From: Novosphingobium sp049354825
Lineage (GTDB): Bacteria > Pseudomonadota > Alphaproteobacteria > Sphingomonadales > Sphingomonadaceae
Direction of reading: 5' to 3'
NCBI RefSeq assembly: GCF_049354825.1
Contig: NZ_CP186480.1
Span: 1,736,001-1,800,000, forward strand
Length of the DNA: 64,000 nt
The translations under genes and the position numbers were made by a program. The notes below the pieces were generated by a model. The model did no database searches. It saw only the letters and a program-made list of their open reading frames with translations, and was not told the DNA's origin. Of this stretch, positions 7,444 through 15,225 are shown piece after piece (the stretch's first letter is position 1; the number at the start of each line of letters is the position of its first letter).

Positions 7444-8580
7444 ATGTCCTCGATCCGTCCCTGGCGCGATATTGCGCGCCGCCCGTGCCGCCAGATCATG
7501 GTCGGCAACGTCCCCGTTGGCGGCAATGCGCCGATCACCGTCCAGACGATGACCAACACCCCGACCGAGGATGCCGCCGCCACGATCGCGCAGATCCGGC
7601 GGTGCGTGGATGCCGGCGCGGATATCGTCCGCGTGTCCTGCCCCGACGCCGCCAGCACGGCTGCCATGCCCGCCATCGTCAAGGCGGCCGGCGTACCGAT
7701 CGTTGCCGACATCCATTTTCACTACAAGCGCGCGCTCGAAGCGGCCGACGCTGGCGCGGCCTGCCTGCGCATCAATCCGGGCAACATCGGCAGTAGCGAG
7801 CGCGTGGCCGAGGTGGTCCGCGCTGCCAAGGCCAACGGCTGCGCTATCCGCATCGGTGTCAACGCCGGCAGCCTGGAAAAGGACTTGCTGGAGAAATACG
7901 GCGAGCCCTGCCCCGAGGCGCTGGTCGAAAGCGCGCTTGACCACATCAAGCTCCTGCAGGACCACGATTTTCACGAATACAAGGTCGCGGTAAAGGCCAG
8001 CGACGTGTTCCTGGCGGTGGCCGCCTATATGCAACTGGCCGACGCGGTCGATTGCCCGCTGCACCTGGGCATCACCGAGGCGGGCGGGTTGATCGGCGGC
8101 ACGGTGAAAAGCAGCATCGGCATCGGCAACCTGCTGTGGGCGGGAATAGGCGACACCATCCGGGTCTCGCTTTCGGCCGAGCCGGAGGAAGAAGTCCGCG
8201 TCGGTTACGAGATCCTGAAATCACTCGGACTGCGCACCCGCGGCGTGCGCGTGGTGTCGTGTCCCAGTTGTGCGCGCCAGGGCTTCGACGTGATCCGCAC
8301 GGTTGCCGCGCTGGAGGAGCGTCTCCAGCACATCCGCACGCCGATGAGCCTTTCGGTGCTCGGCTGCGTGGTCAACGGCCCGGGCGAAGCGCGGGAAACC
8401 GACATCGGCATTACCGGCGGCGGCAACGGCAAGCACATGGTCTACTTGTCGGGCGTGACTGATCATCACATCGAATCGGAAGCGATGCTTGACCACATCG
8501 TTCGGCTGGTCGAGGCCCGCGCCGCGGAAATCGACGCCGGCGCGCCGAGCATGGACAGCTTGCACGGCAAGGCTGCCTGA
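7444..8580 (+). CDS. ispG: 4-hydroxy-3-methylbut-2-enyl diphosphate synthase (flavodoxin)
   Basis: This 378-residue [4Fe-4S] enzyme of the MEP pathway reduces methylerythritol cyclodiphosphate to HMBPP in the cytosol, feeding isopentenyl diphosphate to carotenoids, quinones and undecaprenyl lipids. The cluster cysteines are visible as CPSC (Cys273, Cys276) and Cys308, with NGPGE (Glu315). A TIM-barrel half carries VADIHF and INPGNIG. Length matches the compact bacterial form. The ATG at 7444 lacks a Shine-Dalgarno sequence, and an upstream CTATAT box suggests its own start. It lies about 3 kb from the crt operon, giving a loose isoprenoid neighbourhood. Confidence 0.96.
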   Translation: MSSIRPWRDIARRPCRQIMVGNVPVGGNAPITVQTMTNTPTEDAAATIAQIRRCVDAGADIVRVSCPDAASTAAMPAIVKAAGVPIVADIHFHYKRALEAADAGAACLRINPGNIGSSERVAEVVRAAKANGCAIRIGVNAGSLEKDLLEKYGEPCPEALVESALDHIKLLQDHDFHEYKVAVKASDVFLAVAAYMQLADAVDCPLHLGITEAGGLIGGTVKSSIGIGNLLWAGIGDTIRVSLSAEPEEEVRVGYEILKSLGLRTRGVRVVSCPSCARQGFDVIRTVAALEERLQHIRTPMSLSVLGCVVNGPGEARETDIGITGGGNGKHMVYLSGVTDHHIESEAMLDHIVRLVEARAAEIDAGAPSMDSLHGKAA

Positions 8581-8590
8581 GGGGCCCCAC

Positions 8591-9076
8591 ATGACCATCG
8601 CCATCCGCCCGGCGGCGCGCGCCGACCTGCCGCTTATCGCGGCCCTCATCCGCGAGTTGGCCGCGTACGAGAAGCTGGCCGACGCGGTCCGTTTCGATGA
8701 AGCGGTGCTGGGCGAGCACCTGTTCGGCGCCTGCCCGGCTGCCGAGGTCGTCATCGGCGAAGTGGACGGCGAAGCGGCGGGGTTCGCGCTGTTCTTCCAC
8801 AATTTCTCCACCTTCGAAGGCAAGCCGGGGATCTACCTCGAGGACCTGTTCGTACGGCCGGCCGCGCGCGGGCTGGGCCTGGGCAAGGCGTTGCTGGCGC
8901 ACCTGGCCGCGCTGGCGGTGACGCGCGGCTGCGCGCGGCTCGAATGGTCGGTCCTGGACTGGAACGCGCCCGCGATCGGATTTTACGAAAGCCTCGGCGC
9001 TACGATGATGGGCGACTGGCGCATCATGCGGGTCGACGGGGCGGCGCTGGCACGCTTCGGCGCGGCTGCGGACTGA
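8591..9076 (+). CDS. GNAT acetyltransferase, diamine/spermidine acetyltransferase-like
   Basis: This 161-residue GNAT enzyme resembles the SSAT (spermidine/spermine acetyltransferase) branch. It shows FFHNFSTFEGKPGIYLEDLF, the acetyl-CoA loop RGLGLGKALL, and the C-terminal EWSVLDWNAPAIGFYESLGA, which is close to the SSAT consensus. It should act in the cytosol on a polyamine or similar amine, but the true substrate is not proven. It begins ten bases after the ispG stop, with a weak GGGG ahead of the ATG, and is probably co-transcribed with ispG. It is followed by a 65-base gap before the transpeptidase. Confidence 0.85.
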   Translation: MTIAIRPAARADLPLIAALIRELAAYEKLADAVRFDEAVLGEHLFGACPAAEVVIGEVDGEAAGFALFFHNFSTFEGKPGIYLEDLFVRPAARGLGLGKALLAHLAALAVTRGCARLEWSVLDWNAPAIGFYESLGATMMGDWRIMRVDGAALARFGAAAD

Positions 9077-9141
9077 TCCGCCGCGCTGCGCTTGGCACCC
9101 CGTTCAGCTTGGGGTTACACCTTGGCGCTTATGGTGGGACG

Positions 9142-9753
9142 ATGAACAGGCGCGAAGTCCTTATCGGTGCCGGCGCGGCGGGTCTGGCCGCGGCGCTGCC
9201 CGCGCGGGCTTTCGCGCAGGCTTTCGCCGTCAGCGACCAGCAGCGCCGCATCCTGACCATCGCCAAGGACCAGCTAGAGCGCAATCGCGCGCGCGTATGG
9301 CGCACCGATGTCGTCGGGATCGCCGACTACGGCCTGCCAAGTTCCGTGCCGCGGCTTCATTTCGCGGACCTGGAAAAAGGGCAGGTACGTTCATTCCTGG
9401 TCGCACATGGCCGCGGCTCGGATCCTGAGCACGACGGTTTCCTGAAGTATTTCTCGAACCAGCTCGGCTCCAACGCGACCAGCCGCGGCGCCTATGTCAC
9501 CAACGAATGGTACAAAGGCAAATACGGCACCTCGATCCGTCTTGTCGGCGTCGATGCCGATAACAGCGCGGCGCTGGAGCGCATGATCGTCATGCACCCG
9601 GCCTGGTACGCCAACCCCGACATGCTGGAAAAATGGGGCAAGCTGGGCCGCAGCGACGGCTGCTTCGCGATGGGAGAGAGCGACTTCAACGAAGCGCTCT
9701 GGCACATGTCGGGCGGCCGCCTGCTCTACGCCGACCGCCTCGGCATTTACTAG
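9142..9753 (+). CDS. murein L,D-transpeptidase catalytic-domain family protein with Tat-like signal
   Basis: This 203-residue exported protein carries the L,D-transpeptidase-like catalytic signature GRSDGCFAM, with Cys174 as presumed nucleophile and histidines in VAHGRG and MHPAW upstream. It belongs to the small family related to YkuD rather than to classic YkuD. The leader NRREVLIG plus an Ala-rich hydrophobic stretch ending ARAFAQ looks like a twin-arginine signal, so it may be exported folded. It would modify peptidoglycan cross-links. It converges on a second, unrelated L,D-transpeptidase gene. The ATG at 9142 follows GGGAC. Confidence 0.83.
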   Translation: MNRREVLIGAGAAGLAAALPARAFAQAFAVSDQQRRILTIAKDQLERNRARVWRTDVVGIADYGLPSSVPRLHFADLEKGQVRSFLVAHGRGSDPEHDGFLKYFSNQLGSNATSRGAYVTNEWYKGKYGTSIRLVGVDADNSAALERMIVMHPAWYANPDMLEKWGKLGRSDGCFAMGESDFNEALWHMSGGRLLYADRLGIY

Positions 9754-9772
9754 GATTCCACGCCCGGCAACG

Positions 9773-9806
9773 CGCCCGGCCGCGCCCTGGCGGGTGCAGC
9801 CGGGCG
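9773..9806. terminator. hairpin between the two convergent L,D-transpeptidase genes
   Basis: CGCCCGGC (9773-9780) pairs with GCCGGGCG (9799-9806) around an 18-base loop. It sits between the stops at 9753 and 9812, so it probably ends both transcripts. There is no T-run, so it is not a textbook intrinsic terminator. Confidence 0.45.
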
Positions 9807-9811
9807 GCGTC

Positions 9812-11185
9812 TCAGATCGGGTTGTCGAGCTTGACCACGGCTTCGGTGGTCTTGCGCTGGCCGTCCCACGGCGCGCGCGGCGCGGAGAATGACGCGAGCA
9901 CCGGTGCGTCGCGATCATAGATGTCGCCGAAGGCGCGCATCTTGCCGGCAACGTCGGTCGCGTAGGTGAAATAGGTGATGTAGACCGGGAAGGTCTTGGT
10001 CATCGGCACCTTGGTGTACTTCCCCGACGTGGCGTTGGCGACGCCCTCTTCCGGCTTCATCCCGGCGCCCAGCATCGCCATCGTCATGCCCAGCTCCTGC
10101 GCCCGCTCGGTGCGCACGCAGCCATGGCTGAGCGCGCGCGTTTCCAGGTTGAACAAGTTGCGGTTGGGGGTGTCGTGAATAAAGATCGCGTGCTCGTTCG
10201 GCATGTCGAGCTTGAGCAGGCCGAGCGAATTCCTGGGGCCCGGCTGCTGCACCACGGTTACCGATCCATCGCCGTTCTTGGTCGCCTTGTAGCCTTCGCG
10301 CGCCGCCTCGCGCGGGTTGCCCAGCAGGCGCGCGCCCAGCCCCTCGCCCTTCACGATCGACTGCGGCACGGTCCAGGTCGGGTTGAAAATGACACCTTCC
10401 ACCGTTTCGGCCAGCGACGGGGTCGCGGTCTTGCCGGGCTTGCCGACGATCGTCCGGTACGAGCGGATGATCGAGTTGTTGACCGTCAGCCGCAGCTGGT
10501 ACTCCGGCACGTTGGTGATCAGGTAGAACTTGCCGAGGTCGCGGCCCAGCCAGCGCCAGCGGTCCATGTTGACGCGGATCAGGTCGCGCGCCTTGCCCGG
10601 CTTGGCACTGGCAAGCGCCGTCTTGAGAGCGGCATAATCGGGATGCGTCGGCGCTAGCGCGGCAATCGCGGCGGACACATCGTGCGCGGCCAGGGCGGCG
10701 GCCATGACTTTATTGGTGGGATTGGCGTCGACATCGGGGTCGACCACGAACCAGCCCTTGCGCTTGTCCATACGGGTGCGGCCGTCGCGCATGTCCTCGA
10801 CCAGCCACGACATCGACTTGCTGGCCTGGGCATTGAGCGCGTCGCCCTCGCCCGCCAGAATCGCATCGGCAAGCTCCTTGGGCTGATAGTCCGCGGGAAG
10901 CAGGCCTTCGGCGTCGATCGCCTTTATCGTCGCCAGCAGCGCCTCGGCATCCTTGGTGGTCCAGTTCAGCGTCGGCTCGTCGACCGGGGCGGCGGCGACC
11001 GGGGCCGGCGCGCTGACGGTCGTGCTGCCGGTGTCCTGCGCCACGGCTGCGGGGGTGGGCACGGCTGGTGCGGGCTTGCCAGCCGCGGCGGCGGGCTTGG
11101 TCGCCGGCGCCGCGGGCGCTTGCGCGAATGCCGGGGCCGCGCCGACCAGCGCCGTACCTGCCAGAATCCATGCCGCCTTGATCAT
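9812..11185 (-). CDS. YkuD-type L,D-transpeptidase (YcbB/ErfK-like)
   Basis: This 457-residue periplasmic enzyme should form 3-3 peptidoglycan cross-links. It has a Sec signal (1-22, ending APAFAQ), then an Ala/Pro-rich linker to about residue 70, a helical domain, and the YkuD domain with the SHGCVR signature (Cys about 356) and an upstream HIDTPNR-like histidine segment. The layout resembles the YcbB/LdtD group. The start at 11185 is preferred because it opens the signal peptide and follows GGAGCAGG. The overlapping longer frame to 11242 reads through a GC palindrome. It converges with the smaller transpeptidase. Confidence 0.9.
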   Translation of the reverse strand: MIKAAWILAGTALVGAAPAFAQAPAAPATKPAAAAGKPAPAVPTPAAVAQDTGSTTVSAPAPVAAAPVDEPTLNWTTKDAEALLATIKAIDAEGLLPADYQPKELADAILAGEGDALNAQASKSMSWLVEDMRDGRTRMDKRKGWFVVDPDVDANPTNKVMAAALAAHDVSAAIAALAPTHPDYAALKTALASAKPGKARDLIRVNMDRWRWLGRDLGKFYLITNVPEYQLRLTVNNSIIRSYRTIVGKPGKTATPSLAETVEGVIFNPTWTVPQSIVKGEGLGARLLGNPREAAREGYKATKNGDGSVTVVQQPGPRNSLGLLKLDMPNEHAIFIHDTPNRNLFNLETRALSHGCVRTERAQELGMTMAMLGAGMKPEEGVANATSGKYTKVPMTKTFPVYITYFTYATDVAGKMRAFGDIYDRDAPVLASFSAPRAPWDGQRKTTEAVVKLDNPI

Positions 11186-11219
11186 CGCCTGCTCCAAATA
11201 AGTAATCGGGAATTGCCCT

Positions 11220-11239
11220 GCGCGCGCCGCGGCGCGCGC
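11220..11239. repeat. perfect 20-bp GC palindrome in a divergent intergenic region
   Basis: GCGCGCGCCGCGGCGCGCGC is its own reverse complement. It sits 35 bases upstream of the minus-strand transpeptidase start, in the 153-base region shared with the DMT transporter. It could be a cruciform or operator, or chance in a GC-rich genome. Confidence 0.35.
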
Positions 11240-11304
11240 CATGCCGGCAGGATGCCCTGTCGGAGGGCCCTCTTCAACCGCTGCGGCTTTCCCCAGCCTG
11301 AATT

Positions 11305-11332
11305 TTGCACGGAAGACCCTTCGCGCTATCGC
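11305..11332 (+). promoter_or_regulatory. putative promoter of the DMT transporter
   Basis: TTGCAC (11305-11310), a 16-base spacer and TATCGC (11327-11332) resemble a sigma-70 promoter. The expected transcript start is about one base before the ATG at 11339. There is no Shine-Dalgarno sequence, so the mRNA may be leaderless. Confidence 0.35.
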
Positions 11333-11338
11333 GGCATT

Positions 11339-12241
11339 ATGGACCGCGCACGCGCATCGATCCCTTCGGTCACCTCTGGACCCGTTGCGCTTGCGGTCGC
11401 GGCCATCGCGCTACTGGCGGCGATGGACGGCACGATGAAGGCGGCCAGCCTGGCGATCGGCGCCTATTCGGCGATGACCTGGCGCAGCCTGGCGGGCGTG
11501 GCCGCCGCAGCGCCGCTGTGGTGGCTGGGCGGAACGCCCTGGCCGAACCGCGCAGTGCTTCGCGTTCACGTTATGCGCGGCGCGGTGGCGGCCGGTATGG
11601 CGGTGACCTTTTTCCATTCGCTGACGCTGCTGCCGCTGGCCGAAGCCATCGCGATCAGCTTCTTCGCTCCGCTGCTTGCGCTTTACCTGGCCGCCTGGAT
11701 GCTGGACGAAACCGTTGCTCCGCGCGCCGTCGCGGCGTCCGTCGCGGGCCTGGGCGGCGTACTCGTGATCGTCTGGCCCGACATCGCTGGCCACGCCGGC
11801 CAGTCGGCGGGGCGGCTGGAGGGGATCGGCGCAGTCGTGCTCTCGGCCGTGCTCTACGCTTTCAACCTGGTGCTGGCACGGCGCCAGGCCCTGATCGCAA
11901 GCCCGCGCGAGGTGACCTTCTTCCAGAACGCCATCGTCTTCGCGCTGCTGATTCCCTTCGCACCCTGGTGGCTGGCGGCGCCTGGCGGCGCCCTGCCGGT
12001 AATTGCCGCAGCCGCGGCGCTGTCGCTCGCGGCGGGGCTGATGCTCGCCTGGGCCTACGCCCGGGCCGAGGCGCAGGTACTGGTGCCGATGGAATACAGC
12101 GCTTTCGTCTGGGCGGCGCTGGTCGGCTGGATCGGCTTTGGCGAGGGGCTGGGCGCATGCACCTGCGCCGGCGCGGCAATCATCGTCGCGGCTTGCCTGG
12201 TGGCTGCGCGAAAGGCGCCGCCGGAAGCCGCGGCGGTCTGA
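11339..12241 (+). CDS. EamA/DMT-superfamily membrane transporter
   Basis: This 300-residue inner-membrane protein has about ten hydrophobic helices arranged as two EamA repeats. The first repeat shows FFHSLTLLPLAEAIAISFFAPL and the second LMLAWAYARAEAQVLVPMEYSA, both typical of drug/metabolite exporters. The substrate cannot be deduced. Its N terminus is short and Arg/Ser-containing before the first helix at about 15. It is divergent from the large L,D-transpeptidase and convergent with ftsK across a short hairpin. The ATG at 11339 has no ribosome-binding site, consistent with a leaderless mRNA. Confidence 0.88.
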   Translation: MDRARASIPSVTSGPVALAVAAIALLAAMDGTMKAASLAIGAYSAMTWRSLAGVAAAAPLWWLGGTPWPNRAVLRVHVMRGAVAAGMAVTFFHSLTLLPLAEAIAISFFAPLLALYLAAWMLDETVAPRAVAASVAGLGGVLVIVWPDIAGHAGQSAGRLEGIGAVVLSAVLYAFNLVLARRQALIASPREVTFFQNAIVFALLIPFAPWWLAAPGGALPVIAAAAALSLAAGLMLAWAYARAEAQVLVPMEYSAFVWAALVGWIGFGEGLGACTCAGAAIIVAACLVAARKAPPEAAAV

Positions 12242-12245
12242 CCGG

Positions 12246-12262
12246 ACCGGCGATCCGCCGGT
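12246..12262. terminator. short hairpin between convergent DMT transporter and ftsK
   Basis: ACCGGCG-ATC-CGCCGGT is a perfect 7-bp stem with a 3-base loop, five bases after the DMT stop and just before the ftsK stop codon. It may end both transcripts. No T-run follows. Confidence 0.45.
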
Positions 12263-14593
12263 TCAGAGCGGGTTTCCGTCCTTGTCGCGATAGATGTCGC
12301 GCCGGCCGACATGGTTGGCGGGCCCGACAAAACCGTCAGCCTCCATCCGCTCGACCCACTTGGCGGCCGTGTTGTAGCCCACGCCCAGCTGGCGCTGCAG
12401 CCACGATGCGCTGGCCTTCTGGCTTTCGAACACGATCTGGCAGGCCTGGCGGTACTTGCGCTCATCCGGACTGTCGGAGGCGGTTGCATCGAGGTCGTCG
12501 AAGCCGAAGCCGCCGTCCTCGGGCTCTTCGGTGACCGAGCCGACATATTCGGGCTTGCCCTGCGCGCGCCAGAAATCGGCGATCCGCTCGACCTCCTCGT
12601 CGCTGACGAACGGGCCGTGGACGCGCTTGATCGGGTCGGTGTTGGGCTTGTAGAGCATGTCACCCTTGCCCAGCAGCTGCTCGGCCCCCTGCTCGCCCAG
12701 GATCGTGCGGCTGTCGATCCGGCTGGTGACGGCGAACGAAATGCGCGTCGGCAGGTTGGCCTTGATGACGCCGGTGATGACGTCGACCGAGGGGCGCTGC
12801 GTTGCCATGATCAGGTGGATGCCGGCGGCGCGGCTTTTTTGCGACAGCCGCTGGATCAGCACTTCGACCTCCTTGCCGACCGTCACCATCAGGTCGGCCA
12901 GTTCGTCGACGATGACGACGATCTGCGGCAGCGGGTGGTAGTCGAGCTGGTGCTCTTCGAACAGTTCTTCGCCGCTGTCGGGATCGAAGCCGATCTGGAT
13001 GCGCCGGCCCAGCGGCTTGCCCTTGGCGGCGGCGGCGCGGACCTTGTCGTTGAAGCCTGACAGGTTGCGGACCGAGATCTCGCTCATCTGGCGATAGCGG
13101 CGCTCCATCTCCTCGACCGCCCATTTGAGCGCGCGCACCGCCTTGGCCGGCTCGGTCACGACGGGTGAGAGAAGGTGCGGGATATCGTCGTAGCTCTTGA
13201 GCTCGAGCACTTTGGGATCGACGAGGATCAGCCGGCACTGCGCCGGCGTCAGGCGATAGAGCAGCGACAGCAGGATCGTGTTGAGGCCCACCGACTTGCC
13301 CGACCCGGTGGTGCCGGCAACCAGCAAGTGCGGCATCGTCGCCAGGTCCGCCACGACCGGCTCTCCGGCGATGTCCTTGCCCAGGATGATCGGTAGCTGC
13401 GCCTTCGACGCAGCGAACGATTCGGAGCCGACCATTTCCTTGAAGGCGACCATCTGGCGGTCGGCGTTGGGCAGCTCGATGCCCATGACGGTGCGGCCCG
13501 GGATCGACGAGACGCGCGCCGAGATCGCGCTCATGTTGCGGGCGATGTCATCCGCTAGCCCGACCACGCGGCTCGCCTTGATGCCGGGTGCCGGCTCCAG
13601 TTCGTACATCGTCACGACCGGGCCGGTACGCACCGCGGTGATCTCGCCCTTGACGTTGAAGTCGTCGAGCACGGTCTCAAGCAGGCGGGCATTGCGCTCC
13701 AGCGCCAGCTTGTCGAGCTTGGGCGCGACGTGCGCAGGCGGGTCGTTAAGCAGGTCGAGGCTGGGCAGTTCATAGGTGTCGAACAGGTCGCCCTGGCGCG
13801 CCTTTGCGGTGATCTGGGCGGGGCGCGGCGCGGCGGTGGGATCGGAAATTTCGGGGGCACGGCGCGGCGGCGTGGGCACGGCGGCAGGCTCAGGCTCGGG
13901 GCGGCGGTCCTTTTTCGGGGTCACGAACGGTAGCGCCTCGGGCAGCGCCAGCCGCGGCTTGCGGCGCAGCGCCAGCGGCAGGCTCATCAGGCTGGCCCAG
14001 TCGAATGCGAACACCCGGCCCATCAACGCGGCGCCGGTCGCCAGTGCCGCCAGGCCGATCGCGAGTACGGCCCAGGGCTGGCCCGCGGCTGGCAGCATCG
14101 CGGCAAGCGCGTGGATGCCGCGCGCGCCGAGCAGCCCGACAATGCCCCCCATCGAGGCCGGCAGCGGCCAGCCGGGTCCGTCGATCGCCAGCGCCAGCAC
14201 CGTCCCGATCAGCGCGATCGCGATCACCAGCATGGCCAGCGGTCGCCACCACTTGTGATCGACGTGGGCGACGCCGGCGTCGTCCTCCTCGACCAGGAAC
14301 AGCAGCTTGCGCGCCGAAACCCACAGTAGCGGCAGCAGGAGCGCGGCGGCCGGGCCGAACAGGAACAGCACCCGGTCGGCAACGGCCGCTCCCGGAGTAC
14401 CCATCCAGTTCAGCACCGGGCCGCCGGCGGCGGTCGAGGCAGAGGGGTCGGTCTGGTGATAGCTGAGGAGCGCCAGGGCAAGGAACACCATTGCGGCGGC
14501 CAGGACCGCGGCCCCGCCGATTTCCAGGCTGCGGCGCAGCGCACGGCGCAGCGCCAGGCGCCAGTCTGGCCGCATCGCTGCCTTGGTTGCCAT
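12263..14593 (-). CDS. ftsK: DNA translocase FtsK
   Basis: This 776-residue septal DNA pump coordinates chromosome segregation and dif recombination with division. The N terminus has several membrane helices (about 25-200), followed by a short Pro-rich linker. The motor has a Walker A GTTGSGKS at about residue 430 and a Walker B VVIVDELADLM. The C-terminal gamma winged helix (last 65 residues, with GVGYNTAAKWVERME) reads KOPS sites. The length is typical of alphaproteobacterial FtsK with a short linker. SD AGGGGAG precedes the ATG. It lies 55 bases downstream of the ThiE-like gene on the same strand. Confidence 0.97.
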   Translation of the reverse strand: MATKAAMRPDWRLALRRALRRSLEIGGAAVLAAAMVFLALALLSYHQTDPSASTAAGGPVLNWMGTPGAAVADRVLFLFGPAAALLLPLLWVSARKLLFLVEEDDAGVAHVDHKWWRPLAMLVIAIALIGTVLALAIDGPGWPLPASMGGIVGLLGARGIHALAAMLPAAGQPWAVLAIGLAALATGAALMGRVFAFDWASLMSLPLALRRKPRLALPEALPFVTPKKDRRPEPEPAAVPTPPRRAPEISDPTAAPRPAQITAKARQGDLFDTYELPSLDLLNDPPAHVAPKLDKLALERNARLLETVLDDFNVKGEITAVRTGPVVTMYELEPAPGIKASRVVGLADDIARNMSAISARVSSIPGRTVMGIELPNADRQMVAFKEMVGSESFAASKAQLPIILGKDIAGEPVVADLATMPHLLVAGTTGSGKSVGLNTILLSLLYRLTPAQCRLILVDPKVLELKSYDDIPHLLSPVVTEPAKAVRALKWAVEEMERRYRQMSEISVRNLSGFNDKVRAAAAKGKPLGRRIQIGFDPDSGEELFEEHQLDYHPLPQIVVIVDELADLMVTVGKEVEVLIQRLSQKSRAAGIHLIMATQRPSVDVITGVIKANLPTRISFAVTSRIDSRTILGEQGAEQLLGKGDMLYKPNTDPIKRVHGPFVSDEEVERIADFWRAQGKPEYVGSVTEEPEDGGFGFDDLDATASDSPDERKYRQACQIVFESQKASASWLQRQLGVGYNTAAKWVERMEADGFVGPANHVGRRDIYRDKDGNPL

Positions 14594-14648
14594 GATCGGT
14601 CGTGCTCCCCTCGAACGGCGGGTATCATGCGCCCACCCCGTTCAGAGG

Positions 14649-15203
14649 TCAAGAATCGCCCGGGATTCCGGCGAGTCGCTGCGACGAACCGAGGCCATCG
14701 ATAGCCGCCCAGCGGGCGATCCCGGCGGCCCGGGCGCGGCGCGCCGTCATTCCGCCCAGCGCGATGACCGGCATCGGTGCCAACCGCGCCAGCAGCCGCC
14801 AACGCAATGGGCCGAGCGTCCTGATGCCCGGGTGCGACCGGGTCGCGAAAACCGGCGACAGCAGCACCGCGTCGGCGCGGCCGGCCTTGGCCAACTCGCG
14901 CGCCGAATGGGCGCTGGCCAGCCGCAGTCCCGTCCCTTCCACCCCGGCACCGTATGACCCGTCGGCGCCCCACCGCCGGGCGGTGCGGGCGTCGCCGGCA
15001 AGTACCACGATGTGCCCCCTCGCACGGGCCAACCGCGCCAGCTGGTCGAAGCGGGCTCGGCGGACGGGGTCGGGCAGGTGGTAATGGCGGAAGATGAGCC
15101 CCGACCCGCGCGGCAAGCGCTTGAGCGCGGCGTCCAGCACGGCGTCGTTGCGCTCGTCGCTGACCAGCCACACGTCGGGAAGTCGTCTCTGGCGCCTTGG
15201 CAT
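14649..15203 (-). CDS. thiamine phosphate synthase/TenI-like protein
   Basis: This 184-residue TIM-barrel-like protein is related to ThiE/TenI. The segment LVSDERND aligns with the first strand, GLRLASAHSARELAKAG with the ThiE segment before its Ser/Thr motif, ADAVLLSPVFATRSHPG with the conserved SPVF loop, and PVIALGGM with the final phosphate-binding strand. The classic HLGQ.D substrate motif is replaced by GSYGAGVEG, so true thiamine phosphate synthase activity is doubtful. It may be a TenI-like or repurposed protein. The start at 15203 is preferred over 15242 because the longer form overlaps yggS. Only 22 bases separate the divergent starts. Confidence 0.72.
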   Translation of the reverse strand: MPRRQRRLPDVWLVSDERNDAVLDAALKRLPRGSGLIFRHYHLPDPVRRARFDQLARLARARGHIVVLAGDARTARRWGADGSYGAGVEGTGLRLASAHSARELAKAGRADAVLLSPVFATRSHPGIRTLGPLRWRLLARLAPMPVIALGGMTARRARAAGIARWAAIDGLGSSQRLAGIPGDS

Positions 15204-15209
15204 CGCAGC

Positions 15210-15217
15210 GCTATAGC
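15210..15217. promoter_or_regulatory. symmetric GCTATAGC box between divergent starts
   Basis: The palindrome GCTATAGC sits in the 22 bases between the ThiE-like start (15203, minus) and the yggS start (15226, plus). Read either way it offers a -10-like TATAGC seven to nine bases from a start codon, and neither gene has a Shine-Dalgarno sequence. A shared -10 for two leaderless mRNAs is possible but unproven. Confidence 0.35.
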
Positions 15218-15225
15218 AGCGCGCG

